A stretch of 64,000 nucleotides of DNA from Clostridium sp. AT4 (GTDB taxonomy: Bacteria > Bacillota > Clostridia > Lachnospirales > Lachnospiraceae). The notes under the pieces are model-generated. The model worked only from the letters and a program-made list of their open reading frames with translations. It had not been told where the DNA came from and searched no databases. This document shows positions 34,509 through 43,244 of the stretch, one piece after another. Numbering within the stretch: the stretch's first letter is position 1; every line of letters begins with the position of its first letter. The stretch covers positions 822,303 to 886,302 of the forward strand of contig NZ_LN999828.1 in assembly GCF_001517625.2 (NCBI RefSeq), in the 5' to 3' direction. The position numbers and the translations under genes are program-made.

Positions 34509-35984
34509 ATGAAAAAGCCGGTTTTTAGAGCAGAGCTGGCAGCGATGGCTTTGATTTTTGTCGGATTATCGGCAGGATGTGCAGGCCAGAGGCCGGGACG
34601 GGAAACAGAAATGGAATATAGCTCTGCTCCTGATATGGAACAGGGGAAAATGGACGAAATAGTGGAAATGGATGATGCGGGCAGGGAGGAGTCTGCTCAT
34701 GGTGAGCTGCCCCTGAATGATTCGGCTTCCGTCCGCGTACTGGAGGATCTGGGAGCAGAGGCCAGCCTGCTTTCCGAACCATTTTATCTGGCCGGGGACA
34801 GCGGAATCAGCTGCATGGTTTATATCGACCCGGATGAAGGGGAGAGCTTTATGGATTCCCATAGGATTCAGCTCTTTTTTTCAGATGACAGAGAGAATGC
34901 TTCGGCTGTGGCAGAGTTTGTGCTGGAGCCGGGAAAGGACAAATACGAAATGGTCATCAATGTCCGTCCGTATGCAGACGGGGTACTGGAACGGGAAACA
35001 GAGGAGCCGGCCTGTGCTGCTTTTATAACAGATGAACAGGCAGGTACGCGGATTGAAGTAGAAAGTGAGGGAGCATATGGAGGTACTTATTATTCTTCCT
35101 GCAATTATGAGGAAATAGGACTGTCAGAGCGGTTTTATACGCGTACAGAACTTGCATGTCTGCCTTCAGAGAATCTTTCTCTTTTACGAAACACCATTTA
35201 CGCACACCATGGGAGAAAATTCAAAACAGATAGCCTGAATGAATATTTCCAGCAGAAAATCTGGTACAGGGGCAGGATAGAGCCGGAAGCATTTGCAGAG
35301 GAGCTGCTTACAGACACAGAGCGGGCCAATGTGCAGCTGATCCGGGAACTGGAGAATATTCCTTTTGAGGAGCGGGTAAAGGAGGGCTATAGAGGCCCTG
35401 AGGGTATATCAGAGGCACCCTATCTTCCCTTTCTTTTAAATCAGAGGGAAGGTGAGTCATCACCTCTCACAGGAACCCATGTTTCCAGAGATACAGGCAT
35501 TTCCTTTGATATGGCGCAGGCGGAAGATCGGGGAACGTATTTTACAGCGCCCGGAGTTATTTCCTGTCCTGTAACTGTTACGCAGGAACAGATGAAAGCG
35601 GTGCAGGAGGGAGGGCAGGAAGAGGTAACGGTGGATGAACTCACTGGTAAGACAAAGATATTGGAGATGGAAAATCAAATTCTTGTATTTCATGAAAAAG
35701 GGGAAACAGCTGCAGACCCAGGCTGGAATCCCTATATAGGCATTGACTATGATTATGAAAGAGGTGTTTATAAGTTGTGGCAGGACAGCGATGATACGAT
35801 TATGAAGCCGGTTTATAAAGGAGAGATACGGATTGCCAAAGGCGCTGTCTGCGGCGGCCATGTGTCGCTGCTTTTGGCATCCGCTCAGCCCAGAGAGCTG
35901 AGCCTGTCTGAAGAAGAATGGGGAAACTGGATTCTCTATGACAGCAAAGGAACCATATTGGCTGTATATTATTTGGGAGATTAA
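34509..35984 (+). CDS. Secreted lipoprotein with YARHG domain
   Basis: 491 residues. The signal peptide ends with lipobox LSAGC (cysteine about residue 22-23), giving a lipid-anchored surface protein. The YARHG domain (about 220-295) contains YAHHGRKFK and RYxE-type flanks; this domain is found in extracellular proteins of Firmicutes and Bacteroidetes, function unknown. The rest (about 30-210 and 300-491) shows no recognised domain. The ATG at 34509 follows AGGAGGGAG; an in-frame GTG at 34500 is too close to that site. An exact TATAAT lies at 34465-34470, but no matching -35 was found. Confidence 0.8.
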   Translation: MKKPVFRAELAAMALIFVGLSAGCAGQRPGRETEMEYSSAPDMEQGKMDEIVEMDDAGREESAHGELPLNDSASVRVLEDLGAEASLLSEPFYLAGDSGISCMVYIDPDEGESFMDSHRIQLFFSDDRENASAVAEFVLEPGKDKYEMVINVRPYADGVLERETEEPACAAFITDEQAGTRIEVESEGAYGGTYYSSCNYEEIGLSERFYTRTELACLPSENLSLLRNTIYAHHGRKFKTDSLNEYFQQKIWYRGRIEPEAFAEELLTDTERANVQLIRELENIPFEERVKEGYRGPEGISEAPYLPFLLNQREGESSPLTGTHVSRDTGISFDMAQAEDRGTYFTAPGVISCPVTVTQEQMKAVQEGGQEEVTVDELTGKTKILEMENQILVFHEKGETAADPGWNPYIGIDYDYERGVYKLWQDSDDTIMKPVYKGEIRIAKGAVCGGHVSLLLASAQPRELSLSEEEWGNWILYDSKGTILAVYYLGD

Positions 35985-36060
35985 TGGAAGTATTTGTCGA
36001 AATGACTCTATTATGTTAAAAAAAAGACGAGATGTTTGTAAAAAAATGCCTGTTTCTATC

Positions 36061-36089
36061 TTGAAAATTACAAATATTGGTATTAATAT
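36061..36089 (+). promoter_or_regulatory. Promoter of the second phosphofructokinase gene
   Basis: TTGAAA (36061-36066), 17-nt spacer, TAATAT (36084-36089). Predicted start is near 36096, just before the cre-like palindrome at 36101. Confidence 0.6.
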
Positions 36090-36100
36090 AGCAATATGAT

Positions 36101-36114
36101 TGTAAGCGCTTACA
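36101..36114 (+). promoter_or_regulatory. cre-like operator (CcpA/LacI family), perfect palindrome
   Basis: TGTAAGCGCTTACA is a perfect 14-bp palindrome and matches the cre consensus TGWNANCGNTNWCA at every fixed position. It lies directly downstream of the predicted transcription start of the phosphofructokinase gene, where bound CcpA (or another LacI-type protein) would repress by blocking polymerase. The first phosphofructokinase gene has no such site. Confidence 0.8.
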
Positions 36115-36177
36115 AAATGAGAAGGCCGGAAAACGGCTGGTTTCTGAGTGAGGAAGATTCTTTAGGAGGTATCCATT

Positions 36178-37425
36178 ATGAATGAGGTAAGAGGCAATGT
36201 GATCGTAGGCCAGTCCGGAGGGCCAACTGCAGTAATCAATTCCAGTCTGGCTGGTGTTTATAAGACTGCCAGGGACAGAGGGGCTAAAAAGGTTTACGGC
36301 ATGCTCCATGGGATTCAGGGACTTTTGCAGGAGAGATATGTAGATCTGTCGGAGCATATTAAAAATGATCTGGACATTGAGCTGTTAAAGCGTACGCCTT
36401 CCGCCTATTTGGGCTCCTGCCGCTTCAAGCTTCCGGAGATTTCAGAGGACAGAGCGATTTATGACAGGATTTTTGAAATTCTGGATGGCCTGGAAGTGGA
36501 ATATTTCTTTTACATCGGCGGAAATGATTCCATGGATACCATAAAGAAGCTTTCTGACTATGCTCTTTTAAATGGAAGCAAGATCCGGTTTATGGGTGTT
36601 CCAAAGACCATTGACAATGACCTTGCGGCTACGGATCATACTCCGGGCTACGGAAGCGCTGCAAAGTATATCGGTTCCATTACAAAGGAAGTGATCCGTG
36701 ACGGCCTGGTATATGACCAGCAGAATGTAACGATTTTAGAGATCATGGGACGCAATGCAGGCTGGCTCACCGGCGCAGCTGCCCTTGCAAAGTGCGAGGA
36801 CTGTGAAGGCCCGGATATGATCTTCCTTCCGGAGGTTACCTTTGATGTAGATGAATTTATGCACAAGGTAGCAGAGCTTCACAAGAAGAAAAAGTCGGTT
36901 GTGGTAGCTGTATCTGAGGGGGTAAAGACAGCAGACGGCCGTTATGTCTGTGAGCTTACGGACGGAATTGAATTTGTAGACGCCTTCGGCCATAAGCAGC
37001 TTACAGGAACGGCCCGTTTCCTGGCAGAGAAGATCAACCGTGAGGTGGGATGCAAGACAAGAGCCATTGAGTTTAACTCTCTCCAAAGATGCGCTTCCCA
37101 TATAGTATCCCGGGTAGATATCACAGAGGCATATCAGGTAGGCGGAGCTGCCGTTAAGGAAGCCTTTGAGGGTGAAACGGGCAAGATGATCATTTTAAAG
37201 AGAGTGTCAGATGATCCTTATATTTGTGTCACAGACATTTATGACGTACATAAGGTGGCAAATGTAGAAAAGAAGGTGCCGAGGGAGTGGATCAATGAGG
37301 CCGGCGATTATGTGACAGATGAGTTTGTCAATTATATCCGCCCGCTGATCCAGGCGGAGCTTACGCCTATTATGACAGATGGGCTTCCAAGACACCTGTA
37401 TTATACAGATGTGGAGAAAAAATAG
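36178..37425 (+). CDS. pfp: 6-phosphofructokinase, diphosphate-type (paralogue 2)
   Basis: 415 residues, clearly homologous along its full length to the enzyme at 26270 (same IVGQSGGPTAVINSSLAGVY start, same GRNAGWL). The Gly104-position Asp (Asp117 in GGNDS, 114-118) and the PKTIDND lysine mark diphosphate use. TTAGGAGGTATCCATT is the ribosome site. Unlike paralogue 1, it has a cre-like operator in its promoter, so the two appear to be expressed under different sugar conditions. A long terminator hairpin follows. Confidence 0.9.
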   Translation: MNEVRGNVIVGQSGGPTAVINSSLAGVYKTARDRGAKKVYGMLHGIQGLLQERYVDLSEHIKNDLDIELLKRTPSAYLGSCRFKLPEISEDRAIYDRIFEILDGLEVEYFFYIGGNDSMDTIKKLSDYALLNGSKIRFMGVPKTIDNDLAATDHTPGYGSAAKYIGSITKEVIRDGLVYDQQNVTILEIMGRNAGWLTGAAALAKCEDCEGPDMIFLPEVTFDVDEFMHKVAELHKKKKSVVVAVSEGVKTADGRYVCELTDGIEFVDAFGHKQLTGTARFLAEKINREVGCKTRAIEFNSLQRCASHIVSRVDITEAYQVGGAAVKEAFEGETGKMIILKRVSDDPYICVTDIYDVHKVANVEKKVPREWINEAGDYVTDEFVNYIRPLIQAELTPIMTDGLPRHLYYTDVEKK

Positions 37426-37437
37426 AAAAAAACGGTA

Positions 37438-37483
37438 AAAATGCCGGACAGCGGGAACTGGAAAATCCTGCTGTCCGGCATTT
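37438..37483. terminator. Bidirectional terminator between convergent genes
   Basis: AAATGCCGGACAGCGGGA (37438-37455) pairs with TCCTGCTGTCCGGCATTT (37466-37483), 18 bp with one mismatch. It lies between phosphofructokinase 2 and the convergent DUF1846 gene, with A-run on one side and T-run on the other. Confidence 0.85.
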
Positions 37484-37510
37484 AGTTTGTTCAGAATGGA
37501 TCTGTTTCTC

Positions 37511-38989
37511 TTAGTGATACAGCTTCTTGTGCTCGTATACCGGTTCGGAGGTCAGATTCATGCCAAGTTTTTTAAAGGTTTTGATATCCACATTGGAGAG
37601 CATGACGGAGGTGTGTACCTGGCAGCCCTGAAGCTTGGGAAGCTGTCCCAGGGCTTTTTTTGCAACCGGATCCGTGGCAGCGCTCATGGACAGGGCAATG
37701 AGAACCTCGTCAGTATGGAGACGGGGATTTTTGCTTCCGAGATAGGTAGTCTTTAAGGTCTGAATGGGCTCAATGGCAGAGGGTGCGATCAGGTGGGTAT
37801 CATGGGGGATTTCTCCCAGTACCTTGATGGCATTTAACAGGACTGCGGCGGAAGCGCCTAACAGGCTGCTGGTTTTTCCTGTGACAATGGTTCCGTCTTC
37901 CAGCTCAATGGCTGCTGCAGGAGCATTTAATGCCTGGGCACGTTCCAGACAGGGCGTTACCACCTTTCGATCCTCCGGCTTTATTTTGGCCTGCTTCATA
38001 AGGAGGTTCAGCTTGTAGACTTCCTCGGAATTTCCCTCCTCCTTGGCCAGATGGTTGATGGCCTGATAATAGCGGCGGATGATCTCCTGGTTGGATGCTT
38101 CTCTGCAGGCTTCATCGTCAAAGATGCAGAAGCCAGCCATATTTACACCCATATCGGTGGGGGATTTATAGGGGCTGCTTCCGTAGATGCCCTCAAAGAT
38201 TGCATTCAGTACCGGGAAAATATCTACATCACGGTTGTAGTTGACGGTTGTTTCTCCATAAGCTTCCAGATGGAAGGGATCGATCATATTTACATCATTC
38301 AAATCAGCGGTAGCTGCTTCATAAGCCAGATTCACCGGATGCTTTAAGGGGAGATTCCAGATGGGGAAGGTCTCAAATTTGGCATATCCGGCCTTTACGC
38401 CCCGCTTATTTTCATGATAAAGCTGGGACAGGCAGGTAGCCATCTTGCCGCTGCCCGGTCCGGGAGCAGTCACAATGACCAGAGGACGGCTGGTTTCGAT
38501 ATAATCATTTTTTCCATAGCCCTGGTCGCTGACGATCAGAGGGATATTGCTGGGATAGCCCTCGATGCAGTAATGGCGGTATACCTGGATTCCCATATGC
38601 TCCAGCTTGGCCTTAAAGATATCTGCGCTCGCCTGGCCCTGATACAGGTTGATCACAACGCTTCCCACATAAAGGCCTTTATCCTGAAACTCCTGAATCA
38701 GGCGCAGTACATCCACATCATAGGTGATCCCCAGATCCTGGCGTACCTTATTTTTCTCTATATCAGAGGCGCTGATCACAATGACGATCTCAGCCTGGTC
38801 GGCCAGCTGAAGGAGCATCCGAAGCTTGCTGTCAGGTGCGAAGCCGGGAAGAACCCTGGAGGCGTGGTAGTCATCAAACAGCTTTCCTCCAAATTCCAGA
38901 TAAAGCTTATCACCAAACTGGCCGATCCGTTCTCTGATGTGTTCCGACTGCATGGAAAGGTACTTATCATTGTCAAATCCGATCTTCAT
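37511..38989 (-). CDS. DUF1846 protein
   Basis: 492 residues of the DUF1846 family, found in many Firmicutes. Crystal structures of family members exist, but as far as I know no function is established. The start MKIGFDNDKYLSMQSEHI and the long DLGITYDVDVLRLI segment are characteristic. A Rossmann-like nucleotide site may lie near VTAPGPGSGKMATCLSQLYH (P-loop-like GPGSGK). No signal peptide. The ribosome site is GGGAGAACGAAAG. It is transcribed divergently from purL, with its own extended -10 promoter. Confidence 0.88.
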   Translation of the reverse strand: MKIGFDNDKYLSMQSEHIRERIGQFGDKLYLEFGGKLFDDYHASRVLPGFAPDSKLRMLLQLADQAEIVIVISASDIEKNKVRQDLGITYDVDVLRLIQEFQDKGLYVGSVVINLYQGQASADIFKAKLEHMGIQVYRHYCIEGYPSNIPLIVSDQGYGKNDYIETSRPLVIVTAPGPGSGKMATCLSQLYHENKRGVKAGYAKFETFPIWNLPLKHPVNLAYEAATADLNDVNMIDPFHLEAYGETTVNYNRDVDIFPVLNAIFEGIYGSSPYKSPTDMGVNMAGFCIFDDEACREASNQEIIRRYYQAINHLAKEEGNSEEVYKLNLLMKQAKIKPEDRKVVTPCLERAQALNAPAAAIELEDGTIVTGKTSSLLGASAAVLLNAIKVLGEIPHDTHLIAPSAIEPIQTLKTTYLGSKNPRLHTDEVLIALSMSAATDPVAKKALGQLPKLQGCQVHTSVMLSNVDIKTFKKLGMNLTSEPVYEHKKLYH

Positions 38990-39054
38990 GTCTTTCGTTC
39001 TCCCAATATTTTATTCTTTATAATCCGCAGCAGACAGCGGATCAACTGTTTCCT

Positions 39055-39063
39055 AGTATAGCA
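39055..39063 (-). promoter_or_regulatory. Extended -10 promoter of the DUF1846 gene
   Basis: On the minus strand the sequence reads TGCTATACT, an extended -10. A weak -35 (CTGGCA) lies 18 nt upstream. A small hairpin (ATCCGC...GCGGAT, 39023-39042) lies in the leader. Confidence 0.55.
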
Positions 39064-39188
39064 TAGTTCGGGCTAGTGTGCCAGAGTGTGTTTTTAAAAA
39101 TGGAAATTCGGCACGAAGACTTCTGATATGTTGGAAAGCAGCGGAATATTTATAAGTATAAAAAATAACAGTAATTAAATATATTAAC

Positions 39189-39218
39189 TTTACTAATTTA
39201 TACCACCTGTGTTATGAT
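39189..39218 (+). promoter_or_regulatory. Promoter of purL
   Basis: TTTACT (39189-39194), 18-nt spacer, TATGAT (39213-39218) with upstream TGT giving an extended -10. The leader to the ATG is about 75 nt. Confidence 0.6.
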
Positions 39219-39299
39219 ATAGGCAGATCAATGGTAATGTATGATTCTGTATTCTGATTTTACAGAGTGCAGGTATGGCGAACCACAGGAGGTTTTTAA

Positions 39300-42200
39300 A
39301 TGAGCGTAAGACGAATTTTCGTAGAGAAGAAGCCAGACTATGCGGTAAAGGCTGGTGAGCTGAGAGAAGAACTGGAAAGCTATCTGGATATAAAAGGGGT
39401 AAAAAATGTGCGGGTTCTGATCCGCTATGATATTGAAAATCTGTCAGAGGAAACCTATAAAAAGGCTCTTGTGACGATTTTTTCAGAGCCTCCGGTAGAT
39501 GAGGTATACGAGGAGGAGTTTCCGAAAAATCCCGGCGATCTCGTATTTTCCGTAGAATACCTGCCGGGTCAGTTCGATCAGAGAGCCGATTCCGCAGAGC
39601 AGTGTGTAAAGCTGCTAAAGGAAGATGAGGAGCCGGTGATCCGCACTGCTACAACTTATGTGATCACTGCGCCTTTGACCCAGGCACAGGAGGAGGCAAT
39701 CCGCCATTTCTGTATCAATCCGGTGGACAGCCGTCAGGCTGAGGAAACCAAGCCGAAGACCCTGGTGACTGAATTTGAGGTGCCGGAGGATATTAAGAGC
39801 TTTGATGGCTTTGCCCATGCATCCAAAGAGGATTTGAAGGAACTTTACGGTACACTGAATCTGGCCATGACCTTTAAGGATTTTCTTCATATCCAGAAGT
39901 ATTACGCAGAGGAAGAGCACAGAGATCCTACCGTGACAGAGATCCGTGTGTTGGACACCTACTGGTCCGACCACTGCCGTCATACCACATTTTCTACAGA
40001 GCTTAAAAATGTGACCTTTACAGAGGGAGAGTATAGAAAACCAATCGAGGATACGTATCATCAGTATCTGGCAGACAGAGAGGTAATTTATAAAGGAAGA
40101 GATGACAAGTATGTCTGCCTGATGGATCTTGCGCTGATGGCCATGAAGAAGTTAAGAAGCGAGGGAAAGCTGGAGGATATGGAGATATCCGACGAGATTA
40201 ATGCCTGCAGCATCGTGGTTCCCGTTGAAATCGATGGCGTAACGGAAGAGTGGCTGGTGAATTTTAAAAATGAAACTCACAACCACCCCACAGAAATCGA
40301 ACCCTTTGGCGGCGCTGCTACCTGTCTGGGAGGAGCAATCCGCGATCCGCTGTCTGGACGTACCTATGTATATCAGGCCATGCGCGTAACCGGAGCAGCC
40401 GATCCCACCAGGCCATTAAATGAGACCTTAAAGGGAAAACTGCCTCAGAGAAAAATCGTAAACAGCGCGGCCCAGGGATATTCCTCCTACGGCAATCAGA
40501 TCGGACTTGCAACCGGTTATGTAAAGGAATTGTACCATCCAGGCTATGTGGCAAAGCGTATGGAGATCGGCGCTGTTATGGGCGCTGCCCCCAGAAAATA
40601 TGTGATCCGCGAAAATTCTGATCCGGGAGATATTATTATCCTGTTAGGAGGAAGAACCGGCCGTGACGGCATCGGCGGTGCAACGGGTTCCTCCAAGGTT
40701 CACACAACCGCCTCCATCGAGGTCTGCGGCGCTGAGGTACAGAAGGGAAATGCTCCCACAGAGCGGAAGATCCAGAGAATGTTCCGCCGCCCGGAGGTCA
40801 GCTCCATGATCAAGAAATGCAATGATTTCGGAGCTGGCGGCGTATCCGTTGCCATCGGTGAGCTGGCAGCGGGTCTTCAGATTGATCTGGATCGTGTTCC
40901 TAAGAAATATGCCGGCCTGGACGGCACAGAGATTGCCATTTCCGAGTCCCAGGAGCGTATGGCAGTAGTGGTAGATCCGAAGGATGTGGAGCAGTTTCTG
41001 GCATATGCGGCAGAGGAAAATCTGGAGGCTGTAACCGTAGCTACAGTAACGGAAAGTCCAAGACTTGTGATGAACTGGCGTGGAAAAACCATTGTAGATA
41101 TCAGCCGTGCCTTCCTTGATACAAATGGAGCACATCAGGAGGCAGATGTTACCCTGGAGGTTCCGGGTCGTGAGGGAAGCCTCTTTGAGCGCAGAGAGGT
41201 AGGAGATGTTAAGAAGGAATGGCTTACGATGCTTTCCGGCCTGAATGTATGCTCTCAGAAGGGCCTGGTAGAGCGGTTTGACGGTTCCATCGGTGCTGGA
41301 TCTGTATTTATGCCTTATGGAGGTAAATATCAGCTTACCGAAACTCAGGCCATGGTAGCCAAGCTTCCGGTATTAAAGGGACATACGGATACGGTAACCA
41401 TGATGAGCTACGGCTTTGACCCCTACCTGTCCAGCTGGAGCCCCTATCACGGAGCCGTATATGCAGTTGTGTCCTCTGTTGCAAAGATCGTGGCAGCAGG
41501 CGGCGATTACAGAAAGATCCGCTTTACCTTCCAGGAGTATTTCCGCCGGATGAGTGAGGAACCATCCAGATGGAGTCAGCCTTTTGCGGCCCTCCTTGGC
41601 GCATACAGCGCACAGATGGGCTTTGGACTTCCTTCCATCGGAGGAAAGGACAGTATGTCAGGAACCTTTGACGATGAAACAGGTGAAATCAATGTTCCGC
41701 CTACGCTGGTTTCCTTTGCAGTCGATGTAAACAGCAGCAAAAATATCATTACACCGGAGTTTAAGAAGGCCGGAAGCCGGATTGTGGTATTTAAGGCGCC
41801 AAGAGACCAGTATGATCTGCCGGATTACGGTCAGATCATGGAAGGTTACCACAAGATTTTTGAGGACATTAAGGCTGGAAAAATTCTGTCTGCCTACGCA
41901 GTGGAGGGCCATGGAGCCGCTGAGGCAGTGAGCAAGATGGCCTTTGGAAATAAACTTGGCGTAAAGATCGAGCACAATGTAGACCCAAGAGATTTCTTTG
42001 CCGCTGCATGGGGCGATATTGTCTGCGAGGTAGCAGAGGGCAAGATGGGAGAGCTGTCCATTCCATATACCGTGATCGGTGAAGTGACTGACCAGGGCGT
42101 ATTTGAGTACGGAAACGTACATATTTCCATGGACGAGGCATTAAAGGCCTGGACAGGTACGTTAGAGGCGGTATTCCCGACGGTAACAGGAAAGGAAAAG

Positions 42201-43076
42201 ACAGGCGAAGAGGCCAGAGTAGAAGAAAAGCTCTACCATACAGACGCAGTGTATATCTGTGACCACAAGATCGGACAGCCAACCGTATTTATCCCCGTAT
42301 TTCCAGGCACCAACTGCGAATATGACAGCACAAAGGCCTTTGAACGGGCCGGTGCAAAGGTTGTGACAAGAGTATTCAAGAACCTGAGCCCGGAGGATAT
42401 CCGTCAGTCTGTAGAGGAGTATAAGAAGGAAATTGCAAAGGCTCAGATCGTCATGTTCCCTGGCGGATTTTCCGCAGGTGATGAACCGGAGGGCTCTGCT
42501 AAATTCTTTGCGACCGTATTCCGCAATGCAGTAATCAAGGAAGAGGTTGAGAAGCTTTTAAACGAGAGGGACGGCCTGATGCTGGGTATCTGCAACGGCT
42601 TCCAGGCGCTCATTAAGCTGGGTCTTGTACCGGAGGGAACCATCACGGAGCAGAAGGCAGATTCTCCTACGCTGGCTATGAATACCATCGGACGCCACAT
42701 TTCCAAGATGGTTTACACAAAGGTAGTTACCAACAAATCCCCATGGCTGGCAGGAGCCGAACTTGGCGGCGTGTACTGCAATCCTGCTTCCCACGGCGAG
42801 GGACGTTTTGTAGCAAATGACGCATGGCTTCACCGCCTGATCGCAAACGGGCAGGTTGCCACCCAGTATGTGGACGACAAGGGAAATGTAACCATGGACG
42901 AATACTGGAATCCAAACGGTTCCTACATGGCAATCGAGGGCATCACCAGCCCGGACGGCCGTATCCTCGGCAAGATGGCCCACTCTGAGAGACGGGGCGA
43001 GGCAGTAGCGGTCAATATCTACGGCGAACAGGATATGAAGATCTTTGAGTCTGGTGTGAAGTATTTTAAGATCTGA
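39300..43076 (+). CDS. purL: Phosphoribosylformylglycinamidine synthase, single-chain
   Basis: Fourth step of purine synthesis, converting FGAR to FGAM with glutamine and ATP in the cytoplasm. This is the large fused form (1258 residues) with N-terminal domain, two FGAM synthase ATP-binding halves (VLDTYWSDHCRHTTFSTE near 220; SIGGKDSMSGTF near 780) and a C-terminal glutaminase with Cys1098 in GICNGFQ, His1165 and Glu1167 in SHGEGR. Many Gram-positives use the three-part PurS-PurQ-PurL complex; the large form is usual in Lachnospiraceae and other clostridia. CACAGGAGGTTTTTAA is the ribosome site. No other purine gene is adjacent. Confidence 0.95.
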   Translation: MSVRRIFVEKKPDYAVKAGELREELESYLDIKGVKNVRVLIRYDIENLSEETYKKALVTIFSEPPVDEVYEEEFPKNPGDLVFSVEYLPGQFDQRADSAEQCVKLLKEDEEPVIRTATTYVITAPLTQAQEEAIRHFCINPVDSRQAEETKPKTLVTEFEVPEDIKSFDGFAHASKEDLKELYGTLNLAMTFKDFLHIQKYYAEEEHRDPTVTEIRVLDTYWSDHCRHTTFSTELKNVTFTEGEYRKPIEDTYHQYLADREVIYKGRDDKYVCLMDLALMAMKKLRSEGKLEDMEISDEINACSIVVPVEIDGVTEEWLVNFKNETHNHPTEIEPFGGAATCLGGAIRDPLSGRTYVYQAMRVTGAADPTRPLNETLKGKLPQRKIVNSAAQGYSSYGNQIGLATGYVKELYHPGYVAKRMEIGAVMGAAPRKYVIRENSDPGDIIILLGGRTGRDGIGGATGSSKVHTTASIEVCGAEVQKGNAPTERKIQRMFRRPEVSSMIKKCNDFGAGGVSVAIGELAAGLQIDLDRVPKKYAGLDGTEIAISESQERMAVVVDPKDVEQFLAYAAEENLEAVTVATVTESPRLVMNWRGKTIVDISRAFLDTNGAHQEADVTLEVPGREGSLFERREVGDVKKEWLTMLSGLNVCSQKGLVERFDGSIGAGSVFMPYGGKYQLTETQAMVAKLPVLKGHTDTVTMMSYGFDPYLSSWSPYHGAVYAVVSSVAKIVAAGGDYRKIRFTFQEYFRRMSEEPSRWSQPFAALLGAYSAQMGFGLPSIGGKDSMSGTFDDETGEINVPPTLVSFAVDVNSSKNIITPEFKKAGSRIVVFKAPRDQYDLPDYGQIMEGYHKIFEDIKAGKILSAYAVEGHGAAEAVSKMAFGNKLGVKIEHNVDPRDFFAAAWGDIVCEVAEGKMGELSIPYTVIGEVTDQGVFEYGNVHISMDEALKAWTGTLEAVFPTVTGKEKTGEEARVEEKLYHTDAVYICDHKIGQPTVFIPVFPGTNCEYDSTKAFERAGAKVVTRVFKNLSPEDIRQSVEEYKKEIAKAQIVMFPGGFSAGDEPEGSAKFFATVFRNAVIKEEVEKLLNERDGLMLGICNGFQALIKLGLVPEGTITEQKADSPTLAMNTIGRHISKMVYTKVVTNKSPWLAGAELGGVYCNPASHGEGRFVANDAWLHRLIANGQVATQYVDDKGNVTMDEYWNPNGSYMAIEGITSPDGRILGKMAHSERRGEAVAVNIYGEQDMKIFESGVKYFKI

Positions 43077-43109
43077 TAGAGATGGATAAGGGAAGATAGA
43101 ATTTGAGTG

Positions 43110-43160
43110 AAAAGACGGCACCTGGGAGTGGTTTTTGGAATCCTGGGGGGCTGTCTTTTT
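43110..43160 (+). terminator. Terminator-like hairpin after purL
   Basis: AAAAGACGGCACC and GGGGGGCTGTCTTTTT form an imperfect long stem with internal TGGGA/TCCTG, ending in five T. It lies between purL and the restriction island. Confidence 0.7.
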
Positions 43161-43193
43161 GCGTGGGTATATATGGATTTTGCGGTTAGGGCA

Positions 43194-43202
43194 TGGTATA
43201 AT
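43194..43202 (+). promoter_or_regulatory. Extended -10 promoter of the restriction-modification locus
   Basis: TGGTATAAT: exact -10 preceded by TG. No convincing -35 at 16-18 nt, which extended -10 promoters can tolerate. 42 bp upstream of hsdM. Confidence 0.55.
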
Positions 43203-43244
43203 TGTATGCTATAAGCGAGATAAAAAGCAGAATGGAGAAAAGGA

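Larger units (their letters stand above)
38990..39299. other. Divergent region between DUF1846 and purL
   Basis: 310 bp with no coding frame of family character. It holds the leftward DUF1846 promoter, the rightward purL promoter and an 80-nt purL leader. I compared the leader by eye with purine and PreQ1-type riboswitch cores and saw neither; PurR boxes were not recognised. Confidence 0.6.

Noticed and set aside
39219-39299. Purine riboswitch before purL
   Set aside because: The leader lacks the conserved core and pairing pattern of purine riboswitches, as far as can be judged by eye.
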